Part shown: piece after piece, positions 12,013 to 21,201 of the stretch | How positions within the stretch are numbered: the stretch's first letter is position 1 | Layout of the letters: each line of letters begins with the position of its first letter | Assembly: GCA_016720075.1 (NCBI GenBank) | Contig: JADJXW010000020.1 | Span: forward strand, 382,010 to 446,009 | Length of the DNA stretch: 64,000 nt | Reading direction: 5' to 3' | DNA from: Pseudomonadota bacterium | Lineage (GTDB): Bacteria; Pseudomonadota; Gammaproteobacteria; Steroidobacterales; Steroidobacteraceae | Program-made: the position numbers and the translations under genes | The notes under the pieces: generated by a model | What the model was told of the DNA's origin: nothing | Database searches by the model: none | Seen by the model: only the letters and a program-made list of their open reading frames with translations

Positions 12013-12818
12013 GCGCGCTCCAGCACCCACTGCGGCACGCGGCTCCAGCCGGTGCGCAGCAGCTCGGCATCGAGCGCGCGGTATTGCGGCTCGCATTGCT
12101 CCACGCGCCGCCAGAAGCGCGCGGAATGATTCATGTGTTCGGTGTGCGCCAGTTCGTGGCACAGCAGGTAGCGCAGCACTGCTGGCGCCTGGAACAGCAG
12201 GCACAGGTTCAGCGAGATCGCCCCGCGAGTCGAGCAGCTTCCCCAGCGCGTACGCTGGCGACGCACGCTCACTGACCCGTACGAGAACCCATGGCGACCG
12301 GCCACCTCCGACACCGCGGCGGCCAGGGATTCACTCGCGCGGGAGACCAGCCATCGCTGCAGCAGGCGACGCCATTGGGCGCGATCACCACTGCCGCGCA
12401 CTTCAAGCAACAGGTCCTCGCGCTGCCGCAGTCGAAGTCGACCCGTGCCGCCGGCAAGGAAGACGCGCCAGCGCTCCTGCAGCGCGGGCAGCTCGACCTG
12501 CGTGGGCGGAAAGGCCTGCTCCGGCAAAGCCGCGGCGCGCCGCCGCTGCAGATGCTGCGCCACCCAGTCGGCCCGACTGACCAGGAACGACATGGCCCGC
12601 GCCTCGGACACGCCGCGCGGCACCACAAGCTCGACCCGGCCGCCCGCATCGATGCGCACCGCCACGCGACGCGCGCGCCGGCTGTGACGCACCACCGCCG
12701 CGGACAACACCGCCGCCGGCGGGGGCTCGAACGCCTCGTCGGCGCGGCCCGGCCACAGCGCCAGCTGCGTGGCCGCCGCGCCGGCACCGGCGTCGGCATG
12801 GCTGTCGGCTATGCTCAT
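12009..12818 (-). CDS. YgjP-like (DUF45/WLM) zinc metallopeptidase
   Basis: The 269-residue protein has the zinc motif LCHELAHTEHMNHSARFW, i.e. HExxH followed by a His-rich downstream segment, and the preceding RTRWGSCSTRGAISLN block that defines the YgjP family. Members are presumed metal-dependent peptidases; substrates are unknown. The ATG at 12818 lies only six bases from the tatD ATG on the other strand. The stop overlaps the kynA start as ATGA, so the two minus-strand genes are likely one transcript. Confidence 0.85.
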   Translation of the reverse strand: MSIADSHADAGAGAAATQLALWPGRADEAFEPPPAAVLSAAVVRHSRRARRVAVRIDAGGRVELVVPRGVSEARAMSFLVSRADWVAQHLQRRRAAALPEQAFPPTQVELPALQERWRVFLAGGTGRLRLRQREDLLLEVRGSGDRAQWRRLLQRWLVSRASESLAAAVSEVAGRHGFSYGSVSVRRQRTRWGSCSTRGAISLNLCLLFQAPAVLRYLLCHELAHTEHMNHSARFWRRVEQCEPQYRALDAELLRTGWSRVPQWVLERA

Positions 12819-12824
12819 CGGATC

Positions 12825-13631
12825 ATGATAACAGCGCCGACTTGCGAGCTGATCGACATAGGCCTGAACCTGACCCACGAGAGCTTCACGCCCGACCTGG
12901 CGGAGGTGCTGCGCCGGGCGCACCTGGCCGGCGTGTCGCGAATGATCATCACGGGCACCAGCGTTGCAGCCACCCGCGAGGCCATCACCCTCGCCCGAAC
13001 TGATCCTCACCGACTGCATGCCACCGCCGGGCTGCATCCCCACCACGCCTCCGATTACAGCGCCGGCGCGCGCGAGGAGCTGCGCGAACTGGCCGCGGAT
13101 CCCGCGGTGGTCGCAATCGGCGAATGCGGGCTGGACTACTACCGCAACTATTCGCCCCGCGAAGCGCAGATCGCGGCCTTTCGTGGCCTGCTGGAGCTGG
13201 CCGTGGAAACCGGCAAACCCGTCTTCCTGCACCAGCGCGACGCACACGCTGACTTCATGTCGATCCTGCGGGAATTCCGCGGCTCGATCGCCGATGGCGT
13301 AGCGCATTGCTTCACCGGCTCGCGAACCGAACTGGATGACTGCCTGTCGATCGACCTGGCCATTGGCATCACCGGGTGGATCTGCGATGAGCGACGCGGA
13401 CTGCACCTGCTGCCCATGATGGGCGCGATCCCCGCCAGCCGGCTGATGATCGAGACCGACGCGCCGTACCTGCTGCCGCGCACGTTGAAGCCGAAACCGG
13501 CGAGCCGTCGCAACGAGCCAGCCTTCCTGCCGGAGGTGGCGAAGACGGTGGCGCAGGCGCGAAACGAAACGCTGGAGCAGCTTGCCGCCAGCAGCACCGC
13601 TGCCGCCGAGCGCTTCTTCCGGCTGGGCTGA
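12825..13631 (+). CDS. tatD: 3'-5' ssDNA/RNA exonuclease TatD
   Basis: The 268-residue protein aligns by eye with E. coli TatD along its length: DIGLNLTHESF, TAGLHPHHASD, VVAIGECGLDYYRN, VFLHQRDAH, GVAHCFTGSRTE, GITGWICDERRGLHL and ETDAPYLLPRTLKPKP. The His and Asp metal ligands of the amidohydrolase fold are in these blocks. TatD takes part in DNA repair and in trimming of damaged ends. The gene is divergent from the YgjP-like gene with six bases between starts and ends against the NERD gene, so it is a single-gene unit. Confidence 0.93.
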   Translation: MITAPTCELIDIGLNLTHESFTPDLAEVLRRAHLAGVSRMIITGTSVAATREAITLARTDPHRLHATAGLHPHHASDYSAGAREELRELAADPAVVAIGECGLDYYRNYSPREAQIAAFRGLLELAVETGKPVFLHQRDAHADFMSILREFRGSIADGVAHCFTGSRTELDDCLSIDLAIGITGWICDERRGLHLLPMMGAIPASRLMIETDAPYLLPRTLKPKPASRRNEPAFLPEVAKTVAQARNETLEQLAASSTAAAERFFRLG

Positions 13632-14294
13632 CTACTCGGCGAAGACCTGCGCCAGGAACCCGCGGCGCCGCCGCAGCGGGCTGGGCGAGACCGCCGCGCA
13701 GAGCACTTTCCAGCCTTCGAGGTAGCGATCGATCCAGCTCTGCGAGGCCTCGGAGTCCACCGATGGGAACTCCGCGCGCAGCGAATCGACCATCAGCGTC
13801 CAGCGCGGCAGGCCCTTGGGAAACTTGCCGCGCCGCGTGAACAGGATGCGTCCTTCCACCGGCAGCTCGCCGCACAGCGCCCGCACTGCCGCGACACGGT
13901 CGTAGAGAGCATGCTGCGGGTTCTGGAACGTGCTGCGGCTGGCGCCGTTCATCACCGTCCATTCGGTCATCTGGTCGCCGCCGAAAATATTGCCGCGGAT
14001 GTCGCGCAGGTCGATGACCAGCACGCCCCGGGACGTGAGCAGCAGGTAATCGATGTGCATCACCGCGCCCATGCCGTCGGGCACCAGCACATTGCGCAGG
14101 TGCTCGCTGCCCGCGGCGATGATGGAGCTGTCGAGTCGACGGTACTCGGTGCGGCGCCGCCACGCGCGGATCACGTAGTAGAACAGCGCGCCCGCCATCA
14201 CGACGGCGACCACAGTCAGGATCAGCCGGTTCTGCGGCGTGTCCAGGCCGGCAAATGGGGTCTCAGTCACCGGTGGCACTCCGCAGCGCGGCAA
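13632..14294 (-). CDS. NERD (nuclease-related) domain membrane-anchored protein
   Basis: The 220-residue protein has one N-terminal membrane helix (about residues 24-46) and then a NERD domain with HIDYLLLTSRGVLVIDLRDI and RGNIFGGDQMTEW. NERD domains resemble restriction endonuclease folds and are thought to process nucleic acids, but proof is scarce. The ATG at 14294 overlaps the thrC end by 32 bases; a GTG at 14270, sharing GTGACTGA with the thrC stop, is an equally good start. Either way it is the fourth gene of the thr transcript. Confidence 0.75.
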   Translation of the reverse strand: MPRCGVPPVTETPFAGLDTPQNRLILTVVAVVMAGALFYYVIRAWRRRTEYRRLDSSIIAAGSEHLRNVLVPDGMGAVMHIDYLLLTSRGVLVIDLRDIRGNIFGGDQMTEWTVMNGASRSTFQNPQHALYDRVAAVRALCGELPVEGRILFTRRGKFPKGLPRWTLMVDSLRAEFPSVDSEASQSWIDRYLEGWKVLCAAVSPSPLRRRRGFLAQVFAE

Positions 14295-15552
14295 GCGTTG
14301 GGTCGATCTCGCGGAACGACGAGGGCAGCTCGTAGAGTCGCCGCAGGTTCTCGGGTATCTCGACCTTGCCCACCAGTGGCTCCACGGTCTCGCGGAACTT
14401 GGCCGGATGCGCCGTGGCCACCAGCGTCCACTGGTGGGCCGAGCGTTCCGCCACGCTCATGCGCGCCCAGGTCTCGGCGGCCGTGGCCGTGTGCGGGCAC
14501 CAGGTCACGCCAAAGCGCGCGTGGTCGGCGCGGATGCGATCACGGATGGACGCGTCGTCGATTGATGTGGCCGAAAGACCCGCGCCCAGCACGGCGGCGG
14601 AATCCGGCAGCAGCGACAGCAGGCGTTCCATGTTGCTCGGGTGCCCCACATCCATGGCGTTGGCCAACGTGGGTATGCTCGGCCGCGGCGTGAAGCTGCC
14701 GGTGGCGAGGAAATCCGGCACCGCGCGATTGGCGTTGTGCGCCAGCACGATGCGATCGATCGGAAAGCCCACCTGCCGCGCCCACACGCAGGCCACGGAA
14801 TTGCCCAGGTTGCCGCTGGGAATGATGTACGAGGCCTTCTGGCCTGTTTCGGCGCGGATGGCGAGGCTGCTCGCCGCGTAGTACGCGGCCTGCGGCAGCA
14901 GACGCCCCAGGTTGATGCTGTTGGCGGAGGAAAGCTCGACGCGGGTGCGAAGCAGCGGATCGAGGAAGGCCTCTTTCACCAGCCGCTGGCAGTCATCGAA
15001 ACTGCCGCGCACCGCCAGGCTCGTGATGTTTTCACCCCAGCACGTGAGCTGCTGCTGCTGGGCGGGAGAGACCAGCCCCTTCGGGAACAGCACCACCACC
15101 TCGATGCCGGGGCGGCGATGGAAAGCCGCGGCAACGGCACCGCCGGTATCCCCTGAGGTGGCCACCAGGATGCGCAGCGGCCTTTTGTCGGTCCGCGGAA
15201 TCCTGGCCATGCTGGCCGCGAGAAACCGCGCGCCGAAATCCTTGAACGCCGCGGTCGGGCCGTGGAACAGCTCCAGCACGCGCAGCGGTTCGGCGGCCGG
15301 CAGCACGCGCACCGGCGCCGGGAAATCAAACGCATCGCGCGTGATGGCCGGGATCTGCGGGCCAAGGGCATCGCCCGCGGCGAACGCGCCGATGAGACTC
15401 GCGCCCACCACCGGCAGCGCGCCCGGCGTGACGGCTGACAGATCGGGCCACGATCCGGGCACATACAGCCCGCCATCCGGCGCCAGGCCCTGCAGCAGCG
15501 CTGCGCTGAATCCCACGTCGGGCGACTGCCCGCGGGTGCTGCGGAAATTCAT
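14263..15552 (-). CDS. thrC: Threonine synthase
   Basis: ThrC converts O-phosphohomoserine to threonine with PLP. The 429-residue protein has the PLP-lysine segment FHGPTAAFKDFGARF, the phosphate-binding SGDTGGAVA, and the SANSINLGRLLPQ block of the long bacterial form. The ATG at 15552 overlaps the thrB stop as ATGA. It is the third enzyme gene of thrABC. Confidence 0.96.
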   Translation of the reverse strand: MNFRSTRGQSPDVGFSAALLQGLAPDGGLYVPGSWPDLSAVTPGALPVVGASLIGAFAAGDALGPQIPAITRDAFDFPAPVRVLPAAEPLRVLELFHGPTAAFKDFGARFLAASMARIPRTDKRPLRILVATSGDTGGAVAAAFHRRPGIEVVVLFPKGLVSPAQQQQLTCWGENITSLAVRGSFDDCQRLVKEAFLDPLLRTRVELSSANSINLGRLLPQAAYYAASSLAIRAETGQKASYIIPSGNLGNSVACVWARQVGFPIDRIVLAHNANRAVPDFLATGSFTPRPSIPTLANAMDVGHPSNMERLLSLLPDSAAVLGAGLSATSIDDASIRDRIRADHARFGVTWCPHTATAAETWARMSVAERSAHQWTLVATAHPAKFRETVEPLVGKVEIPENLRRLYELPSSFREIDPTLAALRSATGD

Positions 15553-16499
15553 TCGCTGCTCACCACATGCGCGCCGCCCGACTGCACCGGCGCGATCCAC
15601 TTGTCGGTGGCGATGTTCAGGCGCGCGAACTCGCCGGTCATCGCATCACGCACGGCGCGCGCATCGCGCTCCAGGCACAGCGCGAAGATCGTGGGGCCGG
15701 CGCCGGAGATCGAGCATCCCAGCGCGCCCTTGTCGAGCGCCGCGGCACGCACCTCGGCGAAGCCGGGGATGAGTACCTGGCGCTGCTTCTCGATGATCAC
15801 ATCCTCGAGCGAGGCTTTGATGAGGTCCAGGTCGTTCGTGTAGCAGCCCGAGATGAACCCGGCCAGGTTCGCCGTCTGCCAGACGAAATCCGACATGTTC
15901 ACGGTGCGACTGAGGATGGCGCGCGCCTGCTTGGTCGACACCTGCAGGTGCGGATGCACGATGACTGCGTGGATGACTTCCGGGACCGGAATCTGCTTCA
16001 CGCGCGGATTGTCGATGCCCACGGTGAGCACCAGCCCGCCGAACAGCGACGGCGAGATGTTGTCGGCATGGCGCGAACCACTGGCCACGGCCTCGCCTTC
16101 CATCGCCACTTTCAGCAGCTCGATGCGCGTCAGCGGCTCTTCGAGCATGGCGTTGGCCGCGACCACCGCGGCAACGGCCGAGGCCGCCGAACCGCCCAGG
16201 CCCGAGGCCAGCGGAATGCCCTTCTGGATGCGCATCTCGAAGCCGAAATCGAGGTTGCGCATGGCGGCCAGCGCGAGCAGCGCCTGGCCGGCGGTGTTCT
16301 TCTCTGCCTCCAGCGGCAGGTCATCCACGACGCCGGTGATCGACTTGATCACGACGCCGGGCTGCGCGCGGCGGGTCAGCGTCACTCGATCACCCACGGC
16401 ATCGACGGAAAATCCGAGGATGTCGAATCCGATGGCCACGTTGGCCACGGAGCCGGGCGCGAAGGCCGTGACGGTGTTGGGCATGGTGCCGGTGCTCAC
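15549..16499 (-). CDS. thrB: Homoserine kinase
   Basis: A 316-residue GHMP-family kinase that makes O-phosphohomoserine for ThrC. The ATP loop is PLASGLGGSAASAVAAV, and the family's N-terminal APGSVANVAIGFD and C-terminal SGAGPTIFAL motifs are present. The start is GTG at 16499, sharing GTGA with the thrA stop; an ATG at 16484 is a shorter alternative. Tight overlaps on both sides make the operon translationally coupled. Confidence 0.96.
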   Translation of the reverse strand: MSTGTMPNTVTAFAPGSVANVAIGFDILGFSVDAVGDRVTLTRRAQPGVVIKSITGVVDDLPLEAEKNTAGQALLALAAMRNLDFGFEMRIQKGIPLASGLGGSAASAVAAVVAANAMLEEPLTRIELLKVAMEGEAVASGSRHADNISPSLFGGLVLTVGIDNPRVKQIPVPEVIHAVIVHPHLQVSTKQARAILSRTVNMSDFVWQTANLAGFISGCYTNDLDLIKASLEDVIIEKQRQVLIPGFAEVRAAALDKGALGCSISGAGPTIFALCLERDARAVRDAMTGEFARLNIATDKWIAPVQSGGAHVVSSE

Positions 16500-19007
16500 A
16501 GGCGTGCTCCCAGGTAGGCCGAAAGACGCAGCAGATCCGCAAAGACACCGCCCGCGGTGACCTCGGGGCCCGCACCGGGTCCCTGCACGATCAGCGGATT
16601 GTTGCAGTAGCGCGCGGTCGCGAAGCGCACCACGTTGTCGGTGAGCGCGATGTTGGCAAAGGCATGCTTGGCGTCAAGCTCGACCACCCCGACCGTCGCC
16701 TCGCCCTTGGCGGTGATGCGCCCGACGAAGCGCAGCACCTTGCCGGCCTTCTTTGCGGCTTCATAGCGCGCCTGCATGGCGGCATCGTACTGCGTGAGCC
16801 CGTTCAGGAATTCCTCGATGGTGCCACCGGCCAGCGCGCGCGGCACCAGGCTCTCCACCTTCACATCGCTCATCTCGAGCCTCAGGCCCATCTCGCGCGC
16901 CAGGATGATGAGCTTGCGAGCCACGTCGGTGCCTGAAAGATCGTCGCGCGGATCAGGCTCGGTGTAGCCGCGCTGCTTGGCGTCGCGCACGATGGCCGAG
17001 AACGGCACGGTGGTGTCGTAGACATTGAACAGGTAGGCCAGCGTGCCGGAGAAGATGCCCTCGATGCTGTCGATGACATCGCCGGTCTCGCGCAGGTCGC
17101 GCAGCGTCTGGATGATCGGCAGGCCCGCGCCCACGGTGCCTTCGTACAGGTAGTGCGAGGCGCCGATGCTCCGCGCCTCGCGCAGCGAGTCGTAGTACGA
17201 CATGGCCGCGCTGTTGGCCTTCTTGTTCGGCGTGACGATATGGATGCCCGGCCGCCAGCCAGTCGCGGTAGTGCTTGGCCACGGACTCATCGGCCGAGCA
17301 GTCGATGATCACCGTATGCGGCAGGTAGTCCACCTGCACATGCTCGATGAAACGCGCCAGATCCGACGGCGCCGTGGCGCCCTCGTACTGTTCGCGCCAG
17401 TTGGCCAAGCTGACGCCGCGATCCGACAGCAGCATGCGCTTGCTCGAGAGAATGCCGCGCACGCGCAGGTCGAGCTTGAACTCGCGCGACAGCCGCGCCT
17501 GCTCGCCGGCCAGCTGGTCGAGCAGCACGCGGCCAACGGTGCCCGGGCCGATCACGCCGATCGACAGCGTGTTGGGCGACAGATAGAAACTGGCATGCGT
17601 GGCGCGCAGCGCGCGCGTGGCCTGACGGCCATCCACGACGACCGAGATGTTGCGCTCCGAGGCGCCCTGCGCGATGGCGCGCACGTTCACGGCGGCCGCG
17701 CCCAGCGCGTTGAACACCTTGGCCGACACGCCCGGCGTGCCGGCCATGCCGTCACCCACCACGGCCAGGATGGCCAGGTCCTTGGTGGCTTCCACGCTCT
17801 GGATCTGCCCTTCGGCCAATTCCCGAGTGAAGGCGGCCCGCACCACGCTCTCGGCGCGATCAGCCTCGGCCTGCGGAATGGCGCAGCAGATCGAATGCTC
17901 GGAGCTGCCCTGCGAAATCAGGATGACCGAGATGCCCTCTTCGCGCAGCGCGCCGAACAGACGGTGCGCGGTGCCAGGCACGCCGATCATGCCGGCGCCC
18001 TCGATGTTGATCAGCGCGATGTTCTCGATGGTGGTGATGCCCTTGACCACCAGGTCAGACTTGGGCGCCGCGCAGATCAGCGTGCAGGGGTGATCGGGCG
18101 CGAAGGTGTTGCGGATATAGATCGGAATCGAGCGACCGATGGCCGGTGCCATGGTCTGCGGATGGATGACCTTGGCGCCGAAATACGCCAGCTCCATCGC
18201 CTCGTTGTACGAGAGCTGGTCGATGACCTGCGCGTTGGGCACGCGGCGCGGATCCGCCGACAGCACGCCGTCGACATCGGTCCAGATGTGGATCTCGGCT
18301 GCATCCAGCAGCGCGCCGAAGATCGAGGCGGAGAAGTCGGATCCGTTGCGGCCCAGCGTGGTCTGCACGCCCTGCGGCGTGCGCGCCACGAAGCCCGGGA
18401 TCACCAGCGTGCCGGCAAAATCGCTGGCGCCGGTTTCATTCAGTCGCGCGCGCGAGGTTTCCCAGTGCACGCCGGGACCCAGCGGGCCCCATTCCACGAC
18501 CACGCACTGGCGCGCGTCGAGCCAGCGCACGGGCCGGTTCACGCCGGCAGCTTTGCGCCTGGCGGCCAGGTACGCGGTGAAGAGGCTGGTGGACCACAGC
18601 TCGCCGTAACCGGCGACCAGGTCGCGCACGTTCTGTGCGGCCGAGCGCATCAGGCTGGTGGTGTGCAGCACGCCTTCAAGGTCGGCCCGGTCGCGGTCGA
18701 ACTGCGCCAGCCACTGGGCGGCGGCGGCCGCGTCGAGCAGCCCCTCGGCGATGGCCTGGTGCCGGTCGCGCAGGGCCTGCAGCTGGGCGCCGACGGTGGC
18801 GTCCTGCTTTTCGGCCAGCGTGACCAGGCCCAGCAGCACGTCGGTGGTGCCTTTGGCGGCGGACAGCACCACGGCCAGGCGGCTGCCCGCGGCGGACGAG
18901 GGCTGGGATTCGATGATGTCGGCCACCTTCCGGAAGCACGCGGCGTCATAGACGCTCGTGCCGCCAAACTTGTGGACAACCCAGTCGGTAGAGCCTTGGG
19001 ATTTCAT
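16496..19007 (-). CDS. thrA: Bifunctional aspartokinase/homoserine dehydrogenase ThrA, single frameshift near 17248
   Basis: ThrA catalyses the first and third steps from aspartate to threonine. The N-terminal kinase starts VVHKFGGTSVYDAACF, the regulatory ACT repeats run over roughly residues 320-465, and the dehydrogenase begins at SIGVIGPGTVGRVLL. The frame breaks in WLAAG|IHIVTPNKKANS: the CCC at 17247-17249 (GGG on the coding strand) holds one base too many. Removing it gives a continuous 836-residue protein, the usual size. The break is very likely a sequencing error because thrB and thrC are intact. An attenuator-like terminator lies 33 bases upstream of the ATG. Confidence 0.95.
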
Positions 19008-19039
19008 CGATGTTGCAGCCGAAGTTGCTGTTTAATAGG

Positions 19040-19069
19040 AAAAAACCCGCGAACTCTAAAGGTCGCAGG
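19040..19069 (-). terminator. Attenuator-like intrinsic terminator before thrA
   Basis: Read on the minus strand, CCTGCGA (19069-19063) and TCGCGGG (19052-19046) form a 7-bp stem (one G-T pair) with a 10-base loop, followed at once by six T (19045-19040). It lies 33 bases upstream of the thrA ATG, and no minus-strand gene precedes it, so it would end transcripts entering thrABC. A short minus-strand ORF (19112-19056, 18 residues) precedes it but is not rich in Thr or Ile. Confidence 0.6.
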
Positions 19070-19110
19070 CCACCCACGCAAGCAACCGTATCTGGTAACA
19101 CGACAAGCGC

Positions 19111-19722
19111 ATGAGTTCAGACGGCAACCTCCATGTCCTGGTGCTCGCCGCGGGCGCCGCCACGCGCTTCGGATCGCCCAAACAGCTGGCCCGGATCGGC
19201 GGGGTGATGATGCTTCAAAAGGCCGTTTCGCAGGCCACGGAGGTGGGCGGACACGCTGTCACCGTCGTGCTGGGGGCCCATGCCGAGCGCATCACCCCCC
19301 TGCTGCGCCAGAGCCCGGCCACGGTCGAAATCAACCGCCACTGGCAGGAGGGGCTGGCCAGCTCCCTCAGGCTGGGTATAAGCCGCCTGCCCACCGGCTG
19401 TGAGGGGGTTCTGGTGACGCTGGCCGACCAGGTGGCCGTCACGGCCTTCGACCTGCGCCGACTGGTCAGTGCCTGGCGGCGGCAGCCGGAATGGCTGATC
19501 GCGGCCAGCTACGACGGGCACACGGGGGTGCCGGCCATCTTCCCCGCCTGGTGCTTTTCCGACCTGTCGTCGCTCAGGGGGGATGCGGGTGCCCGGGCGG
19601 TGCTGGCGCGCCATGCGGATCGCTGCCTGCGGCTGCCCATGCCCAATGCGGGCATCGATATCGACACCCCAGAGGACCTGCTGAGCCTGGAGCCCGACTC
19701 AGGCGAAGAAGGAACCCGCTAG
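19111..19722 (+). CDS. Molybdenum cofactor cytidylyltransferase-like NTP transferase (MocA family)
   Basis: The 203-residue protein has the nucleotidyltransferase opening VLVLAAGAATRFGSPKQL, then ADQVAVT (metal Asp) and GVPAIFP, typical of MocA/MobA-like enzymes that attach CMP or GMP to the pterin cofactor. In MocA relatives the product serves molybdenum hydroxylases; none is visible here, though MsrP (which uses the un-nucleotidylated cofactor) is 9 kb away. The start ATG at 19111 shares a CATG palindrome with a short ORF on the other strand. Confidence 0.78.
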   Translation: MSSDGNLHVLVLAAGAATRFGSPKQLARIGGVMMLQKAVSQATEVGGHAVTVVLGAHAERITPLLRQSPATVEINRHWQEGLASSLRLGISRLPTGCEGVLVTLADQVAVTAFDLRRLVSAWRRQPEWLIAASYDGHTGVPAIFPAWCFSDLSSLRGDAGARAVLARHADRCLRLPMPNAGIDIDTPEDLLSLEPDSGEEGTR

Positions 19723-19789
19723 CGCAACGCCCAGCGTTGCCAGCAAGGCCTTGGCGGTCGGGGGTCTGGAATCACAGTTGCACTCAACC

Positions 19790-20266
19790 CTACCTGCCCA
19801 TGAACCCTTCGGCACTGAATCGCACACTCTTGTCGACGGGCTCTTCAAATAGTCGGCTGCAGATCGACGAGAGGGGTACGAAGAATCCGCCACGGCTCAG
19901 CTGGCAGGTGATCGTCGTCTGGAACACCTTCGGAAACATGACCGCATTGTCCGGAATCGCCTTGAGCATGGCGTCGTAGTCAAACCAGCGGATGGACTGT
20001 TCGCTGTTCCTGGCAATCACGGCTCCTACGTAAAATCCCAGGACAAACAGAAACGTCTGGTTCTCCTGAATGCTGATGAACGCGCCGAATTCCGGCTTCT
20101 CCGTGCTGCGAATCGAGTCCAGCAGCAGGTCCACATAACTCAAGCTCTCAACGGAGAAGTCCAGGCGCGTGTCATTCAGGAGGTACGAATACCCAACTTC
20201 CTCGGGATATCCCACGCCTGCATTCAGAGGAGCCAGGTAGGTCTGGGAAAGGGCATCCATGTCCAT
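19790..20266 (-). CDS. Hypothetical protein, 158 aa
   Basis: I do not recognise this protein. It has balanced composition, with aromatic-rich stretches such as EEVGYSYLLNDTRLDF and FLFVLGFYVGAVIA, and ends SVRFSAEGFMGR, which look like a folded globular domain of the kind found in small bacterial immunity or Sufu-like proteins. The start ATG at 20266 has a weak AGGCGGA site upstream. It stands alone on the minus strand between two plus-strand genes. Upstream, another frame (20224-20448) could encode an N-terminal extension if a base were wrong. Confidence 0.6.
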   Translation of the reverse strand: MDMDALSQTYLAPLNAGVGYPEEVGYSYLLNDTRLDFSVESLSYVDLLLDSIRSTEKPEFGAFISIQENQTFLFVLGFYVGAVIARNSEQSIRWFDYDAMLKAIPDNAVMFPKVFQTTITCQLSRGGFFVPLSSICSRLFEEPVDKSVRFSAEGFMGR

Positions 20267-20403
20267 GGTGAATTCCGCCTGAATCGCAACGGTGACCGAA
20301 GAATCTCATATGCAGCCGTTTCCATCACGTCGCCATTCACGATCGGCCGCTCGCCGTCGCTCGACATGGCCATGACGTGACCCCGTTCATGGGCTGAAGG
20401 GTC

Positions 20404-20889
20404 ATGGCGGCGTACAACAGACCCATGCGACAGCGGATCTCCCGACACAGCCTGCTGCTGATGCTGTTATGCGTAGCGCTGCTGTCCGGTTGCGCCAGCG
20501 CGCCGCAACCACGCAAGACCACGCTGGGCGAACGCATTGCCGCCGAAGCGCTGGCGCAAACGGGGCGTCCCTATCGCTTTGGAGGCAGCACCCCGGAGGG
20601 TTTCGACTGCAGCGGACTGGTGCGGCACGCCCATCTGGCTGCCGGGATCGACGTGCCACGCACCACCACCGGGCAGTTCCGGGCGGCGCGTTCGATCAGA
20701 TGGAACAAGCTCGCGCCCGGGGATCTGCTTTTCTTCCGCATCGATTCCCGGGAAGTCACGCATGTGGCGATCTACACCGGCAATCGACGCTTCGTGCATG
20801 CACCGCAATCAGGCAAGTCGGTCGAAACTCGCACGTTGGACGATGCTTGGTATGCCGATCGGCTGGTGGGCGCCGGAAGGCTGTTCTGA
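20404..20889 (+). CDS. NlpC/P60 (C40) cell-wall peptidase lipoprotein
   Basis: The 161-residue protein has a lipoprotein signal with lipobox LLSGC and a C40 catalytic domain: Cys in GFDCSGLVRHAH, His in VTHVAIYTG, and a polar third residue near FVHAPQSG. Such proteins (Spr/MepS, NlpC) cleave peptide cross-links in peptidoglycan. They act at the outer membrane inner leaflet. The ATG at 20425 (MRQRISRHSLLLML) may be the true start and gives the better signal peptide; 20404 adds seven residues. Confidence 0.9.
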   Translation: MAAYNRPMRQRISRHSLLLMLLCVALLSGCASAPQPRKTTLGERIAAEALAQTGRPYRFGGSTPEGFDCSGLVRHAHLAAGIDVPRTTTGQFRAARSIRWNKLAPGDLLFFRIDSREVTHVAIYTGNRRFVHAPQSGKSVETRTLDDAWYADRLVGAGRLF

Positions 20890-20960
20890 CACCGATTCCG
20901 CTCGATTCCGGGTACTCTATCGCCCACTCTTGCGCCTCGGCACTCAGATCGGATGGAAGC

Positions 20961-21155
20961 ATGGTCAACCCCAAGAAAGCAGCCGTGAACGATGTCTCCA
21001 AGTCCCAGGCCCAGCGCCTGCTGGAAGTGGCAAGAGCCAGGAAGGCGGGCGGATCTGGCCAGAACTTCTCTCAGTCCATGGGAAAAACCGCGCTGCGGCG
21101 CGACGGGCGCAAGACCGGCAAGGGCGGCGTTGGCGGAGGAGCCGAGGGAGCCTGA
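20961..21155 (+). CDS. Small basic hypothetical protein, 64 aa
   Basis: The product MVNPKKAAVNDVSKSQAQ.. is rich in Lys, Arg and Gly and has no signal peptide or membrane helix. A GGATGGAAG stretch precedes the ATG. The amphipathic helix SQAQRLLEVARARK and the glycine-rich tail are the only visible features. I do not recognise a family. It may be a real small protein, as codon use matches its neighbours, but short GC-rich frames can look similar by chance. Confidence 0.42.
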   Translation: MVNPKKAAVNDVSKSQAQRLLEVARARKAGGSGQNFSQSMGKTALRRDGRKTGKGGVGGGAEGA

Positions 21156-21201
21156 GCATCCGCCGCATTCCTCCCCTCAATTACCTCGTGGCGCCCGCGC
21201 G

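Noticed and set aside
14641..15772. Plus-strand ORFs opposite thrC and thrB
   Set aside because: They are shadows of a confirmed operon; no motif or ribosome site.
19056..19112. 18-residue minus-strand ORF before the thrA terminator as a classic thr leader peptide
   Set aside because: It has no run of Thr or Ile codons, and its ATG is shared with the mocA-like start. Left as a note on the attenuator.
20224..20448. Minus-strand ORF upstream of the 158-residue hypothetical protein
   Set aside because: It overlaps the hypothetical gene's start in another frame and reads through the promoter region of the NlpC gene. It might be an N-terminal extension after an indel but cannot be shown.
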